Shown here one piece after another: positions 11,731-19,629 of a stretch of 21,539 bases of DNA (the first letter of the stretch is position 1; each line of letters opens with the position of its first letter). Source of the stretch: VFZS01 sp964353255 (GTDB lineage Bacteria; Acidobacteriota; Terriglobia; Bryobacterales; Bryobacteraceae); assembly GCA_964353255.1 (NCBI GenBank), contig CAYGVJ010000095.1:1-21539 (forward strand). Reading direction: 5' to 3'. The translations under genes were made by a program, and so were the position numbers. The notes beneath the pieces were generated by a model. The model searched no databases, was not told the origin of the DNA, and worked only from the letters and a program-made list of their open reading frames with translations.

Positions 11731-13671
11731 ATGAAACCCACACGCACGCGGCTTGCCGCGTCTTGCGCTTTCTTGTTGATGATGCAGGCGGCTACGGCCC
11801 AGGCGCCGGCGGCGAAGCAGTCCGGCCCGGGGCACCGGTTCGCCGGCATCACGCACCCCTACCGTTTTGAGGAGGCGCCTCCGATCGACCTGGCCAACTC
11901 GGGGCGCCTGGAGGCGCTGTTGCGGGCAGGGAAGCTGTACCTGTCTTTGCAGGACGCCATAGCGCTGGCGCTGGAGAACAATCTGGACATCGCGCTGCAA
12001 CGCTACGGCCCGCTGAATGCCGCGGCGGTGCTCCAGCGCGCCGAGGCCGGCGGTCTGCTGCGCGGCGTGCCCGCGGCGGTGCAGCGCGCCACCACCAGTG
12101 CGCTGGCCCAAGCTACGGGCACTGCGGGCGGCGGAGGCGGCGGGGCAACCACGGGCGGCACAGACACAGGCGCCGGCGGCACCATCATCACGGCGACGGG
12201 AACCACCATCCCCAACCTGGACCCGGCCATGTACTTCCAGACGAGTTTCGGTCACCGCACCGTGCCGCAAAGCAACTCCTTCAACACCGGCACCAACTCC
12301 CTGATCATGCGGAACGACGTGGCCAATTTCGGAATCCAGAAAGGCTTCCTCACCGGCACCGTGACCAGTTTCGGGTGGAACAACAGCAAGCTGCGCACCA
12401 ACGCCGGCCGCAGCGACTTCAACCCGTCCGCCTCCGGCAGCTTCTCGCTCAACATCAACCAGCCGCTCCTGCAAGGCTTCGGGCTCGCCGTCAACAGCCG
12501 CAACATCCGGATCGCCAAGAACAACCAGCGGGTTTCGGACCTGGTCTTCCGGCAGCAGGTGATCACCACGGTGGCGGCGATCATCGGGGCCTACTGGGAC
12601 CTGGTGAGCTACAACGAGAACGTCAAGGTGAAGCAGCAGGCCCTGACGCTGGCCCAGAAGCTGTATGAGGACAACAAGAAGCAGGTGGAGATCGGGACGC
12701 TGGCGCCGATTGAGATCGTGCGGGCCGAGGCCGAGATGGCCTCGGCGCAGCAGGCGCTCACGCAGGCCGAGACCCAACTGCTACAGCAGGAGACCCTGAT
12801 CAAGAACGCCCTGAGCCGCATCGGGGTGGCCAGCCCGACGGTGGCCGACGCTCGGATCGTGCCCACCGACCAGATCCGGGTGCCCCAGGTGGAGCCTGTG
12901 CAGCCGGTGCAAGACCTGATCGCCAAGGCGCTGGAGAGCCGCCCGGAGGTGGCGCAGACCAGCATTCAGATCGAGAACACCAAGCTGGGTTTGAAGGGCA
13001 CGCGCAGCCAGTTGCTGCCCTCCCTGGATGTGGTGGCGAACTTCCAGAACAACGGGCTGGCCGGGCAGGTCAATGTTCTGGCTATTCCGCCCATTCAAGG
13101 AGCGCCCCCGGGGCCCCCCCAGTACCGCGACCCCAATGTGGTGGACCCGTTCTTTATCGGCGGCTATGGCAAAGTGCTCTCGCAGTTGTTCGCGCGGAAC
13201 TTCCCGGATTACTCGATCGGCTTCCAGTTGAACGTCCCGCTGCGGAACCGCTCCGCCCGGGCCGACATGGTGGTTGACCAGTTGAACTTGCGCCAGCAGG
13301 AAATTCGGCAGCAGCAGCAGCTCAACCAGGTGAGGGTGGACGTGCGGAATGCGCTGATCGCGGTCCAGCAGGCCAGCGCCGTGCACCAGGCTGCCGTGAA
13401 AGCGCGGGTGTTGCAGGAGCAGACGCTGGACGCCGAGCAGAAGAAGTACACCCTGGGCGCCTCGACGATTTTCTTTGTGATCCAGGCGCAGCGCGACCTG
13501 GCCCAGGCGCGCTCGGGGGAGGTGGCGGCGGCGAGCGCTTACGCCAAGGCGCGGGTCCAGATGGACCTGGCGACGGGGCAGACGATCGGGGCCAACAACA
13601 TCGTCATCGACGAAGCCGTCCGCGGACGGGTCTCGCGCCCGCCCAGCCCGCTGCCGGTGATGCAGCAGTAG
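11731..13671 (+). CDS. TolC family outer-membrane efflux protein
   Basis: Outer-membrane channel component of tripartite efflux or type I secretion. The 646 residues begin with a signal peptide (MKPTRTRLAASCAFLLMMQAATAQA). Two TolC-type halves follow: the first opens with LSLQDAIALALENNLDIALQRYG at about 72, the second with VQDLIAKALESRPEVAQ at about 393. Long heptad-like helices lie in the Gln/Ala-rich segments. A low-complexity Gly/Thr tract at 131-151 (six consecutive Gly, then TTGGTDTGAGG) and a Pro-rich patch (IPPIQGAPPGPPQ) are lineage-specific loops. At 646 residues it is longer than the usual 430-500. ATG 11731 follows GAGGTG by seven bases. No membrane-fusion or pump gene is adjacent, so its partner must be elsewhere. 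Confidence 0.9.
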   Translation: MKPTRTRLAASCAFLLMMQAATAQAPAAKQSGPGHRFAGITHPYRFEEAPPIDLANSGRLEALLRAGKLYLSLQDAIALALENNLDIALQRYGPLNAAAVLQRAEAGGLLRGVPAAVQRATTSALAQATGTAGGGGGGATTGGTDTGAGGTIITATGTTIPNLDPAMYFQTSFGHRTVPQSNSFNTGTNSLIMRNDVANFGIQKGFLTGTVTSFGWNNSKLRTNAGRSDFNPSASGSFSLNINQPLLQGFGLAVNSRNIRIAKNNQRVSDLVFRQQVITTVAAIIGAYWDLVSYNENVKVKQQALTLAQKLYEDNKKQVEIGTLAPIEIVRAEAEMASAQQALTQAETQLLQQETLIKNALSRIGVASPTVADARIVPTDQIRVPQVEPVQPVQDLIAKALESRPEVAQTSIQIENTKLGLKGTRSQLLPSLDVVANFQNNGLAGQVNVLAIPPIQGAPPGPPQYRDPNVVDPFFIGGYGKVLSQLFARNFPDYSIGFQLNVPLRNRSARADMVVDQLNLRQQEIRQQQQLNQVRVDVRNALIAVQQASAVHQAAVKARVLQEQTLDAEQKKYTLGASTIFFVIQAQRDLAQARSGEVAAASAYAKARVQMDLATGQTIGANNIVIDEAVRGRVSRPPSPLPVMQQ

Positions 13672-13724
13672 GGGGGGCGGGGGGGTGGCGCGGGCTTCAG
13701 CCTGCCGGGGCACCCTCTGGGTCG

Positions 13725-13767
13725 GGCACTCATGCCGGCTCTTGAGCCGCTGGAAAGGTCAGCGGAA
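13725..13767. repeat. REP-like modules in opposite arrangement (BIME-like)
   Basis: The gap downstream of tolC holds pieces related to the REP copies around the RAYT gene. GGCAC-TC-ATGCCGGC (13725-13739) matches 13 of 15 bases of 21517-21531 in direct orientation. Then GCCGGC, AGCCG and CTGGAAAG (13750-13757) line up in order with the reverse complement of the REP core, with stem CCGCTG/CAGCGG at 13747-13752 and 13760-13765. Head-to-head REP halves of this sort are how BIMEs are built. Confidence 0.5.
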
Positions 13768-13770
13768 GGG

Positions 13771-13792
13771 GTCTCGGCACGAGTGCCGAGAC
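13771..13792. terminator. Perfect hairpin between convergent tolC and rhamnosidase genes
   Basis: GTCTCGGCAC and GTGCCGAGAC are perfect 10-bp inverted repeats separated by GA (effectively a 9-bp stem with a 4-base loop). It sits in the convergent gap directly after the REP-like modules. There is no T-run on either side, so factor-independent termination is uncertain; it may be another member of the palindromic repeat family. A second weak inverted repeat (GGTGAGA 13847-13853 with TCTCACC 13871-13877 or 13881-13887) lies nearby. Confidence 0.45.
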
Positions 13793-13882
13793 GGCAGCCC
13801 TGAGGGGCCGCGCCACAAGGCTGGCAGCAAAGTCAGGGCCCGAGATGGTGAGAACTGGGACCGGGGCGAGTCTCACCAGCTC

Positions 13883-14035
13883 TCACCGCAGCCCCTGATA
13901 CTCCAGCACGTCCATCGCCTCTTGGTTCAAGCGGGCAGCGTGGCGGTTGATGATCTGGATATCCCTCGCCTCCCGCTTGGCCTTGGCCAGCCGCGCGAGC
14001 GCACGCGATCCTACTTTTGGGGCACCGGCAGGGAC
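13883..14035 (-). pseudogene. Start-less remnant of a small protein, antitoxin-like tail
   Basis: Directly after the rhamnosidase stop and in the same frame, 50 codons stay open to a TGA at 13885-13883. The last part is protein-like: RLAKAKREARDIQI, then INRHAARLNQEAMDVLEYQ. It has no ATG or GTG; a late TTG and an ATG lie only near its end, so it cannot be an intact gene. The INR-A-RLN-EA-DVL-YQ pattern resembles C-terminal tails of small antitoxin-type proteins as I recall them, but this is from memory. It looks like the 3' end of a decayed gene. The rest of the 364-base gap holds only the repeats listed separately. Confidence 0.3.
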
Positions 14036-16687
14036 TCACTCTCCCGTCAGCTCGAACACGTAGCTGCCCGAGCCGGCGTCGAAGATCACCGCGCTCGCGG
14101 TCTGCCGCGCGCCGCGTAGGCCGGCGGCGCCGGGCTGATAAGCGTCGTTCCTGAAGACCACCTGGCCGGATTCCCTCACCGTGATGCCGCTCAGGCCCAG
14201 CTTCGGCAGATGAATCTCCGCCTCGCTGCCCACCGGAATCGTGACTTCCAGCCGGAAGGATTTCTCCGCGCGGTTCCAGGAGGAGACGATGGTCCCGCGG
14301 AGGGTTTCCAGCGACCCGGAAGCCCAGCGCAAATCGCGCGCGGGGGTGGGCTGGATGCGAATGCGCTCGAAGCCGGGCCTGGCCGGATCGAGGTTGATCC
14401 CGGCCAGGGCGTTGTAGAACCAGGCGCTTACGGAGCCGAACATGGGGTGGTTGTGGGAGTTCATCGACGGCCCGGTGCGTTCCTGCCACAGCTCCCACAG
14501 CGTGGTGGCCCCGCGCTCGATCATGTAGCCCCAGCTCGGGTAAGTGGTCTGGGTGGCCAGCTCATAGGCCAGGTCGCTGTTGCCACTGCGGGTGAGCAGC
14601 TCCATCAGGTACTTGGTGCCGATGATGCCGGTGGTGAGGTGGGTGTTGTTGTAGTACACGATGTCGTCGCGCAACGCGGACATGAGGCGGCCGGCGCGAT
14701 CCTTGGGCACCATGTCCAGATACAGCGGCAGCACCAGCGAAGTCTGAGAGCCGTTGCCGTAGACCTGGGTCTCAGCGTTCCAGAACTTGCGATTGAAGGC
14801 GTCCTGGATTTCGGAGGCCAGCTTGCGGTAGGCCTCGGCGTCGGCGGTTTTGCCCAGGATTTCGGCCATACGCGCGGTAAGCTGCGCGCTGTAGTAGTAG
14901 TAGAAGGTCGAAACCAGGGGGCCGGGGGTCTTCACCACCGGGACCCAGTCGCCGTAGTAGCTGTAGCTCAAGATCCCGTCCTGGCTCCTGGTGCGCTGGA
15001 AATCGGTCCAGGCCTTGACGCCCTCGTAATGCTGCTCCAGGATGCGCCGGTCTCCCTGGTAGAGGTACATATACCAGGTGATGAGGGGGTAGGCGGCGCC
15101 CCAGGCCGGGTCGGCGGGCCGCTGGCCATACTTGTGAGGCACGGTGTCGGTGACCGTGCCATCCGGGCCCTGGACGTCGTGGATGTCGCGCAGGAAGTTG
15201 GTGTAGAAAGCCGCCATGTCGAAATTGAGCATGGCGGATTCGGCGTACAGGTGGGCGTCGGCCATCCAGCCCATGCGCTCGTTGCGCTGGTTGCAGTCGG
15301 TGGGGACGCTATGCAGGTTGCTGGTGATGCCCCACAGGATCAGCCGCTGGATCTGGTTGAGGACGGGCTTGGAGGCGGCGAATCCGCCGGCGGGCGCGAC
15401 GTCGGTGTGCACGACCCGGCCACGGATGGTGTCCAGCTTGGGCGCGCCGGGGTAGCCGGTCAGCTCGACGTAGCGGAAGCCGTGGTATGTGAAGCGCGGC
15501 TGGTAGACTTCTTCCTCGCCACTCCCGCGCAGGATGTACGTGTCCGTGGCCCGCGCCGTGCGGAGATTCTCAACGTTCAAGGTGCCATCCTCATAGATCA
15601 GTTCCGAGTGCCGCAGGCGGACCCGCGCCCCACGCGGCCCCTTCACGCGCAGCTCGACCAGGCCGCTGAAGTTCTGCCCCATGTCATAGACATAGACGCC
15701 GCGGCGTGGGCTGGTCATCTTGAAGGGCACAATGGTATCGACGATCCGGATAGGCGGCATCATCTGAGCGGACAGCACGCCTTTGGGCGCCTCCACCAGC
15801 GAGGCCGCCTTCCAATTCGCGTCGTCGTAGCCGGGCCGGTCCCAGCCGGGAGTCTCCTGCCGGGCGTCGTAGACTTCGCCGTCATAGATGCTGTCGGAGA
15901 GGATGGGGCCCTGGGCGACTTTCCAGGAAGCGTCGCTCGCGACTTCCGCGCGGCCGCCGCCTTCGAGCTCGATGTTGAGCTGAAGCAGCAGGGCGCGCGA
16001 GGCGTACCAGCCCTGGCCGAGGGTGACGGCGACGGCGTTGGCGCCCTGCCGCAGCAAGCCGGTCACGTCGTAGGCGGCATACAGCACCCGTTTCTCGTAG
16101 GTGGTCCAGCCGGGGTCGAGCACCGAGCGGCCCACTTTCCTGCCGTTGACGCGCAACTCGTAGTAGCCCAGCCCGGCGATGTAAGCGCGCGCCCGCGCCG
16201 GCCGGCGCTCCAGCTTGAACTCTTTGCGGAGCTGGTTGGCGCCGCCGATGAATTTGCCTTTCCAGTCGGAGGCGGCCAGCAGGCCCGTATCGAAGACCGC
16301 GGGAGCGCTCCAGGGGCTAGCTGCGCCGCTCTTGTCCCACCACCGGACCTTCCAGTGGTACGCCCGACCACTCTCGAGCGGCTTGCCGGCGTAGGGGACC
16401 TGTGTGGACTGGGCAGAGGTGACGCGGCCGCTGTCCCACTGGTCGCCGGCGGCGACTTCCGGCTGGAGCGAGACCAGTACTTGGTAGGCGGACTGGCCCT
16501 GGCCGCGCTCGGGGTGTGCGAGCACCCAGGAGAGCCGCGGCTGCGGGACGTCTACCCCGAGCGGGTTGACCAGGTATTCGCAGCGCAGACCAGTCGGGGC
16601 CTGGGGCGCATTGGCGGGTGGCTGAGACCAGCCGGCGGCGGCGACAACCAGCGCCGTCGCCAATACGAGAAAGCGTTTGCATGACAT
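14036..16687 (-). CDS. Secreted GH78 alpha-L-rhamnosidase
   Basis: Glycoside hydrolase of family 78, releasing terminal alpha-L-rhamnose from plant glycosides or polysaccharides outside the cytoplasm. It is 883 residues long with an N-terminal signal peptide (MSCKRFLVLATALVVAAAGW). A fibronectin-like domain (APTGLRCEYLVNPLGVD...PRLSW) comes first, then the rhamnosidase N-terminal beta domain (RAYIAGLGYYELRVNGRKVG, VLDPGWTTYEKRVLY). The (alpha/alpha)6 domain carries the catalytic-region motif DCNQRNERMGWMADAH with Asp464, Glu470 and Asp477; the second key acid is Glu732 in TTLWELW. ATG 16687 is chosen over upstream in-frame starts because it opens the signal peptide and has GGAGG (16699-16695) seven bases upstream. 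The creatininase gene ends 35 bases upstream on the same strand, so the two are probably one operon. Confidence 0.93.
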   Translation of the reverse strand: MSCKRFLVLATALVVAAAGWSQPPANAPQAPTGLRCEYLVNPLGVDVPQPRLSWVLAHPERGQGQSAYQVLVSLQPEVAAGDQWDSGRVTSAQSTQVPYAGKPLESGRAYHWKVRWWDKSGAASPWSAPAVFDTGLLAASDWKGKFIGGANQLRKEFKLERRPARARAYIAGLGYYELRVNGRKVGRSVLDPGWTTYEKRVLYAAYDVTGLLRQGANAVAVTLGQGWYASRALLLQLNIELEGGGRAEVASDASWKVAQGPILSDSIYDGEVYDARQETPGWDRPGYDDANWKAASLVEAPKGVLSAQMMPPIRIVDTIVPFKMTSPRRGVYVYDMGQNFSGLVELRVKGPRGARVRLRHSELIYEDGTLNVENLRTARATDTYILRGSGEEEVYQPRFTYHGFRYVELTGYPGAPKLDTIRGRVVHTDVAPAGGFAASKPVLNQIQRLILWGITSNLHSVPTDCNQRNERMGWMADAHLYAESAMLNFDMAAFYTNFLRDIHDVQGPDGTVTDTVPHKYGQRPADPAWGAAYPLITWYMYLYQGDRRILEQHYEGVKAWTDFQRTRSQDGILSYSYYGDWVPVVKTPGPLVSTFYYYYSAQLTARMAEILGKTADAEAYRKLASEIQDAFNRKFWNAETQVYGNGSQTSLVLPLYLDMVPKDRAGRLMSALRDDIVYYNNTHLTTGIIGTKYLMELLTRSGNSDLAYELATQTTYPSWGYMIERGATTLWELWQERTGPSMNSHNHPMFGSVSAWFYNALAGINLDPARPGFERIRIQPTPARDLRWASGSLETLRGTIVSSWNRAEKSFRLEVTIPVGSEAEIHLPKLGLSGITVRESGQVVFRNDAYQPGAAGLRGARQTASAVIFDAGSGSYVFELTGE

Positions 16688-16722
16688 GACTAATCCTCCC
16701 GGACTTGAAGATTCTACCGCGT

Positions 16723-17568
16723 TCAGGCCTCGGCAGTCATCTCCCGCAGGCGCTCGGCTGCCCAATGGACCGCAATCCGGATCATGGCTTCACCCTTCCA
16801 GGTAGCGGCCAACTTGGCCTCGTGGTGGAACTGCTCGTCTTCCTTGGCGGAAGCGGGGCTGGCGATCCGGAGACGGGTCTTGGCCTTCTCGTAATCCACC
16901 CCCTCCCAATGGATGCGCTCGGGGAAAGCAGCCATAGCAAAAGAAGTTTCGAATTCGGCAGCGTGTGCGGGGGCCTTTCCGCTTTGCATGTACTTCTTGA
17001 TGATTTCCGGCGTGTAGGCGTCCCAGTAGTTGCGCGTTTGGAAGTTAATGCCGAGTTTTTGGCGGAACTCGGCCGCAGCTTCGGCCAGGGGAGCGGCGTT
17101 GCCGCCATGGCCGTTCAGCACCAGAATGCGAGTGACGCCATGCGTCTTGAGGCTGTCGCAGATGTCGTAGACCACGGCCAGGAAGGTCTCCCTGCGCAGC
17201 GAGAGCGTGCCTTTGCGGTCCATCCAGTGCGGCGAGATGCCGACGGGCACGGGGGTGGCGACCATGACTTGCGGATAGAGCAACAGCGCGGCCTGCTGGG
17301 CGAGAAGAGTGACGCTGGCCGTGTCATTGATCATGGCCAGGTGCTCGTTGTGCTGCTCGGTGCTTCCGGTGGGAACGACGACGGCCTTCAGTGAGCCTCC
17401 CTCGAGCGCTTCGCGGAACTCCTTGCGTGTGTTCTCCCAGAGGAGGACCTTGCGGGGGTGAACGTACTGGTCGCCGGCGCGGGCCACTTGGGCCGCGTCA
17501 AGTTGGACGGCCGCCGAAGCCGCGGCCAGCGACCGGAGCAGGGTGCGGCGGGGGATTGTGGGTCGCAT
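16723..17568 (-). CDS. Creatininase-family amidohydrolase with Tat-type signal
   Basis: Metal-dependent hydrolase of the creatininase superfamily, 281 residues. The N-terminus MRPTIPRRTLLRSLAAASAA has a twin-arginine motif and an Ala-rich stretch, indicating folded export by Tat. Family metal ligands are visible: Glu71 and His73 in PTGSTEQHNEHL, Asp82, His154 in NGHGGN and Glu205 in HAAEFETS. The family includes creatinine amidohydrolase, formamide hydrolases and the mycofactocin peptidase MftE, so the substrate cannot be assigned. Typical members have EQHG-HLP; here it reads EQHNEHLA. The ATG at 17568 has no Shine-Dalgarno but an extended -10 ten bases upstream. It is first in a unit with the rhamnosidase, suggesting processing of compounds released by the same degradative step (inference). 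Confidence 0.85.
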   Translation of the reverse strand: MRPTIPRRTLLRSLAAASAAVQLDAAQVARAGDQYVHPRKVLLWENTRKEFREALEGGSLKAVVVPTGSTEQHNEHLAMINDTASVTLLAQQAALLLYPQVMVATPVPVGISPHWMDRKGTLSLRRETFLAVVYDICDSLKTHGVTRILVLNGHGGNAAPLAEAAAEFRQKLGINFQTRNYWDAYTPEIIKKYMQSGKAPAHAAEFETSFAMAAFPERIHWEGVDYEKAKTRLRIASPASAKEDEQFHHEAKLAATWKGEAMIRIAVHWAAERLREMTAEA

Positions 17569-17578
17569 AGCGGCTACG

Positions 17579-17587
17579 ATGATACCA
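17579..17587 (-). promoter_or_regulatory. Extended -10 promoter for creatininase/rhamnosidase unit
   Basis: On the minus strand TGG-TATCAT (17587 down to 17579) matches an extended -10 at five of six core bases. Ten bases separate it from the ATG at 17568, leaving a leader of only about three bases or none. No Shine-Dalgarno is visible. It is back to back with the plus-strand box at 17597-17605 in a 44-bp divergent gap. Confidence 0.45.
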
Positions 17588-17596
17588 CCGAATTCG

Positions 17597-17605
17597 TGTT
17601 ATCGT
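17597..17605 (+). promoter_or_regulatory. Extended -10 promoter for the alcohol dehydrogenase unit
   Basis: TGT-TATCGT (17597-17605) has the TGn extension and four of six core matches. Seven bases separate it from the ATG at 17613, which would place the transcript start at the ATG itself. The match is weaker than for pyrE or the creatininase. Confidence 0.35.
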
Positions 17606-17612
17606 GGCCGAG

Positions 17613-18881
17613 ATGAGTGGATTCGACAACGCACGCAAACTGCTGAGGGAGTTCAAGGGAGACGCGTATGTGAACGGCTTCGGCGTGCTCCCTAGGGTCG
17701 GAGAAATGGCCTCCGGGCTGGGCAAACGCGCGGTGGTGGTGCGAGACACGTTCCCCGGCGCGGATGGGTTCGTCGAGGTCATGAAGGAGTCGCTGGGCCG
17801 CTCAGGTCTGGAGGTGCTGGGCGTGATCGAGGGCGCCCGTCCCAACGCCCCGCGCGAGGACCTGGCGCGCATCACCGCGCAGTTGCGGGAAGCGGATCCC
17901 GAGGTCAGCGTCAGCTTCGGCGGCGGCAGCACGATCGACGCCGTGAAAGCGGCGGAAGTGTTGCGCACGCTGGGGGGCGGCATCGACGACTACTTCGGCG
18001 TAGGCCTGGTCAGCCGGGCTTTGAGCGCCAGCGGGAAGATGCTGCGTCCGCACGTGGCAGTCGAGACCGCGGCCAGCTCGGGCGCGCACCTGACCAAGTA
18101 CTCGAACATCACCGACCTGGCTACGGGGCAAAAGAAGCTGATCGTGGACGAGGCGATTGTCCCGCCGCGAGCGCTTTTCGACTACGCGGTGACGCTGGGC
18201 GCCCCGGCCGCGCTCACCGCCGACGGGGCGCTGGACGGCATCTCGCACTGCCTGGAAGTGCTCTACGGCGCGGTGGGGAAGCCCTACTACGCGCAGATGG
18301 AGCGGGTGGCAGGCGAGTGCATTCGCCTGGTGATGAAGCACCTGCCGGCGGTGCTGGAGAAGCCGTCCTTAGCGGAGGGGCGCGAGGCGCTCGGGCTGGC
18401 GACCGATCTGGGCGCCTACGCCATCATGCTGGGCGGAACGAATGGGGCGCATCTTACGAGCTTCTCGCTGATCGACATCCTGAGCCACGGGCGCGCCTGC
18501 GCCATCCTGAATCCTTACTACACGGTGTTCTTCGCCCCGGCGGTGGAAGGGCCGCTGAAGCTCGTCGGGGGCATCGCCAGGGAGCTGGGCTACACCCACG
18601 CGGATGTGGAGAGCCTGGGCGGGCGGGAGCTGGGCCTGGCGGTGGCCGAGGCGCTGATTGCTTTCGAGCGCCGGGTGGGCATTCCGGCGCGGCTGAGCGA
18701 GGTGCCGGGCTTCAGCGACGCGCACATCCAGCGCGCACTGGCCGCGGCCAAGGACCCGCAGCTTCGCATGAAGCTCGAAAACATGCCCGTGCCATTGACC
18801 CCCGAGATGGTGGACGACTACATGGGCCCCATTCTGGAAGCGGCCAGGACCGGCGAACTGGGGCTGATCAGGAACGTGTGA
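17613..18881 (+). CDS. Iron-containing alcohol dehydrogenase family protein
   Basis: NAD(P)-dependent oxidoreductase of the Fe-ADH/dehydroquinate-synthase-like fold, 422 residues, cytoplasmic (no signal peptide). The nucleotide-binding motif FGGGSTID lies near 102-109. The metal ligands are Asp208 and His212 in LDGISHCLE, with His280 in NGAHLTSFSLID and His292 in LSHGRAC. The metal site is thus intact, but the linker between the last two His is 12 residues, slightly short of the common 14. Substrate is unknown; the family covers alcohol dehydrogenases, glycerol-type dehydrogenases and maleylacetate reductases. ATG 17613 is preferred over in-frame GTG 17604 because the GTG lies inside the probable -10 box. 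It is divergent from the creatininase gene and followed by queG after 16 bases. Confidence 0.82.
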   Translation: MSGFDNARKLLREFKGDAYVNGFGVLPRVGEMASGLGKRAVVVRDTFPGADGFVEVMKESLGRSGLEVLGVIEGARPNAPREDLARITAQLREADPEVSVSFGGGSTIDAVKAAEVLRTLGGGIDDYFGVGLVSRALSASGKMLRPHVAVETAASSGAHLTKYSNITDLATGQKKLIVDEAIVPPRALFDYAVTLGAPAALTADGALDGISHCLEVLYGAVGKPYYAQMERVAGECIRLVMKHLPAVLEKPSLAEGREALGLATDLGAYAIMLGGTNGAHLTSFSLIDILSHGRACAILNPYYTVFFAPAVEGPLKLVGGIARELGYTHADVESLGGRELGLAVAEALIAFERRVGIPARLSEVPGFSDAHIQRALAAAKDPQLRMKLENMPVPLTPEMVDDYMGPILEAARTGELGLIRNV

Positions 18882-18897
18882 GGGGCGAACGCGCCGT

Positions 18898-19617
18898 ATG
18901 CTCGACGCTGGCACGGTGAAACGCCTGGCGGCGGAGTGCGGCTTCGAGCTGGCGGGCGTGGTGCGCGCGGAGCCGCTTCCGGAGTTCGAACTTTACCGGG
19001 AGTGGGTGGCCGCGGGGATGGCCGGCGAGATGCGCTACCTGGCCGGGCGCCGCGGCCAGATGCGCGCCGATCCCAGGTCGCTGCTGCCCTCGGTCCGCTC
19101 GATCATCTGCGTTGGGAAGCTCTACAACCGCGGCTGGGAATCGGGCGAGTGGGAGGGGATCGCACGCTGTGCGCGGGGCCGCGACTACCACGATGTCATG
19201 CGCGCCGGGCTGCGGCGTCTGGCCGAGCGGCTGAAGGAGGCCGAAGCGTTCGACTGGAAGATTTGCGTCGATACGGCGCCGTTGCTGGAGCGCGCTTACG
19301 CGCGCCGCGCCGGGCTGGGTTGGATCGGCAAGAACCGGTGCCTGATCCGCGAAGGCTTTGGCTCGTGGTTCGTTCTGGGAGAGCTGCTGGTGTCGCTGGA
19401 ACTGGAGCCGGACGCCCCGCCGCCCGACCGCTGCGGGAAGTGCACGCGCTGCATCGCGGCCTGCCCCACCGGCGCGCTGATGAAGAAGGGCGATGGCTGG
19501 TGGCTGGATGCCCGCCGCTGCATCTCCTACCTCACGATCGAGCTGGGTGGCTCGGTTGGCGAGCACGTCTTCGGTTGCGACATCTGCCAGGAGGTCTGCC
19601 CCTGGAATCGGCGCTAG
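18898..19617 (+). CDS. queG: Epoxyqueuosine reductase QueG, short form
   Basis: Cobalamin- and iron-sulfur-dependent enzyme that reduces epoxyqueuosine to queuosine at the wobble position of tRNA. Catalytic Asp125 lies in CVDTAPLLERA, followed by RRAGLGWIGKN. Cysteines for two [4Fe-4S] clusters are all present: C179, C182, C185 and C189 in CGKCTRCIAACPTGAL, C208 in RRCISYLTIE, and C227, C230 and C234 in GCDICQEVCPWN. The protein stops at Arg239, five residues after the last cluster Cys, whereas E. coli and B. subtilis QueG have about 380 residues with a C-terminal HEAT-like part. No QueG-like continuation is seen in any frame downstream, so this is a naturally short or 3'-truncated version with an intact catalytic core. 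A GAGGGG run about 12 bases before ATG 18898 may serve as Shine-Dalgarno. Confidence 0.9.
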   Translation: MLDAGTVKRLAAECGFELAGVVRAEPLPEFELYREWVAAGMAGEMRYLAGRRGQMRADPRSLLPSVRSIICVGKLYNRGWESGEWEGIARCARGRDYHDVMRAGLRRLAERLKEAEAFDWKICVDTAPLLERAYARRAGLGWIGKNRCLIREGFGSWFVLGELLVSLELEPDAPPPDRCGKCTRCIAACPTGALMKKGDGWWLDARRCISYLTIELGGSVGEHVFGCDICQEVCPWNRR

Positions 19618-19629
19618 AATCAAAGGCGG

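Noticed and set aside
13833..14498. A 221-codon minus-strand frame overlapping the rhamnosidase 3' end
   Set aside because: It is frameshifted relative to the GH78 protein and contains only Arg/Gly/Pro-rich shadow sequence.
14210..16684. An 824-codon open frame antisense to the rhamnosidase gene
   Set aside because: It is Gly/Val/Ala/Asp-rich with no recognisable motif, and the opposite strand carries an unmistakable GH78 enzyme with signal peptide and catalytic acids.
16688..16765. Longer rhamnosidase N-terminus from an upstream in-frame start
   Set aside because: It would overlap the creatininase 3' end and place 26 residues before a good signal peptide that has its own Shine-Dalgarno.
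17604..17612. GTG 17604 as the start of the alcohol dehydrogenase
   Set aside because: It adds only three residues, has no Shine-Dalgarno, and lies within the likely -10 box; ATG 17613 fits better.
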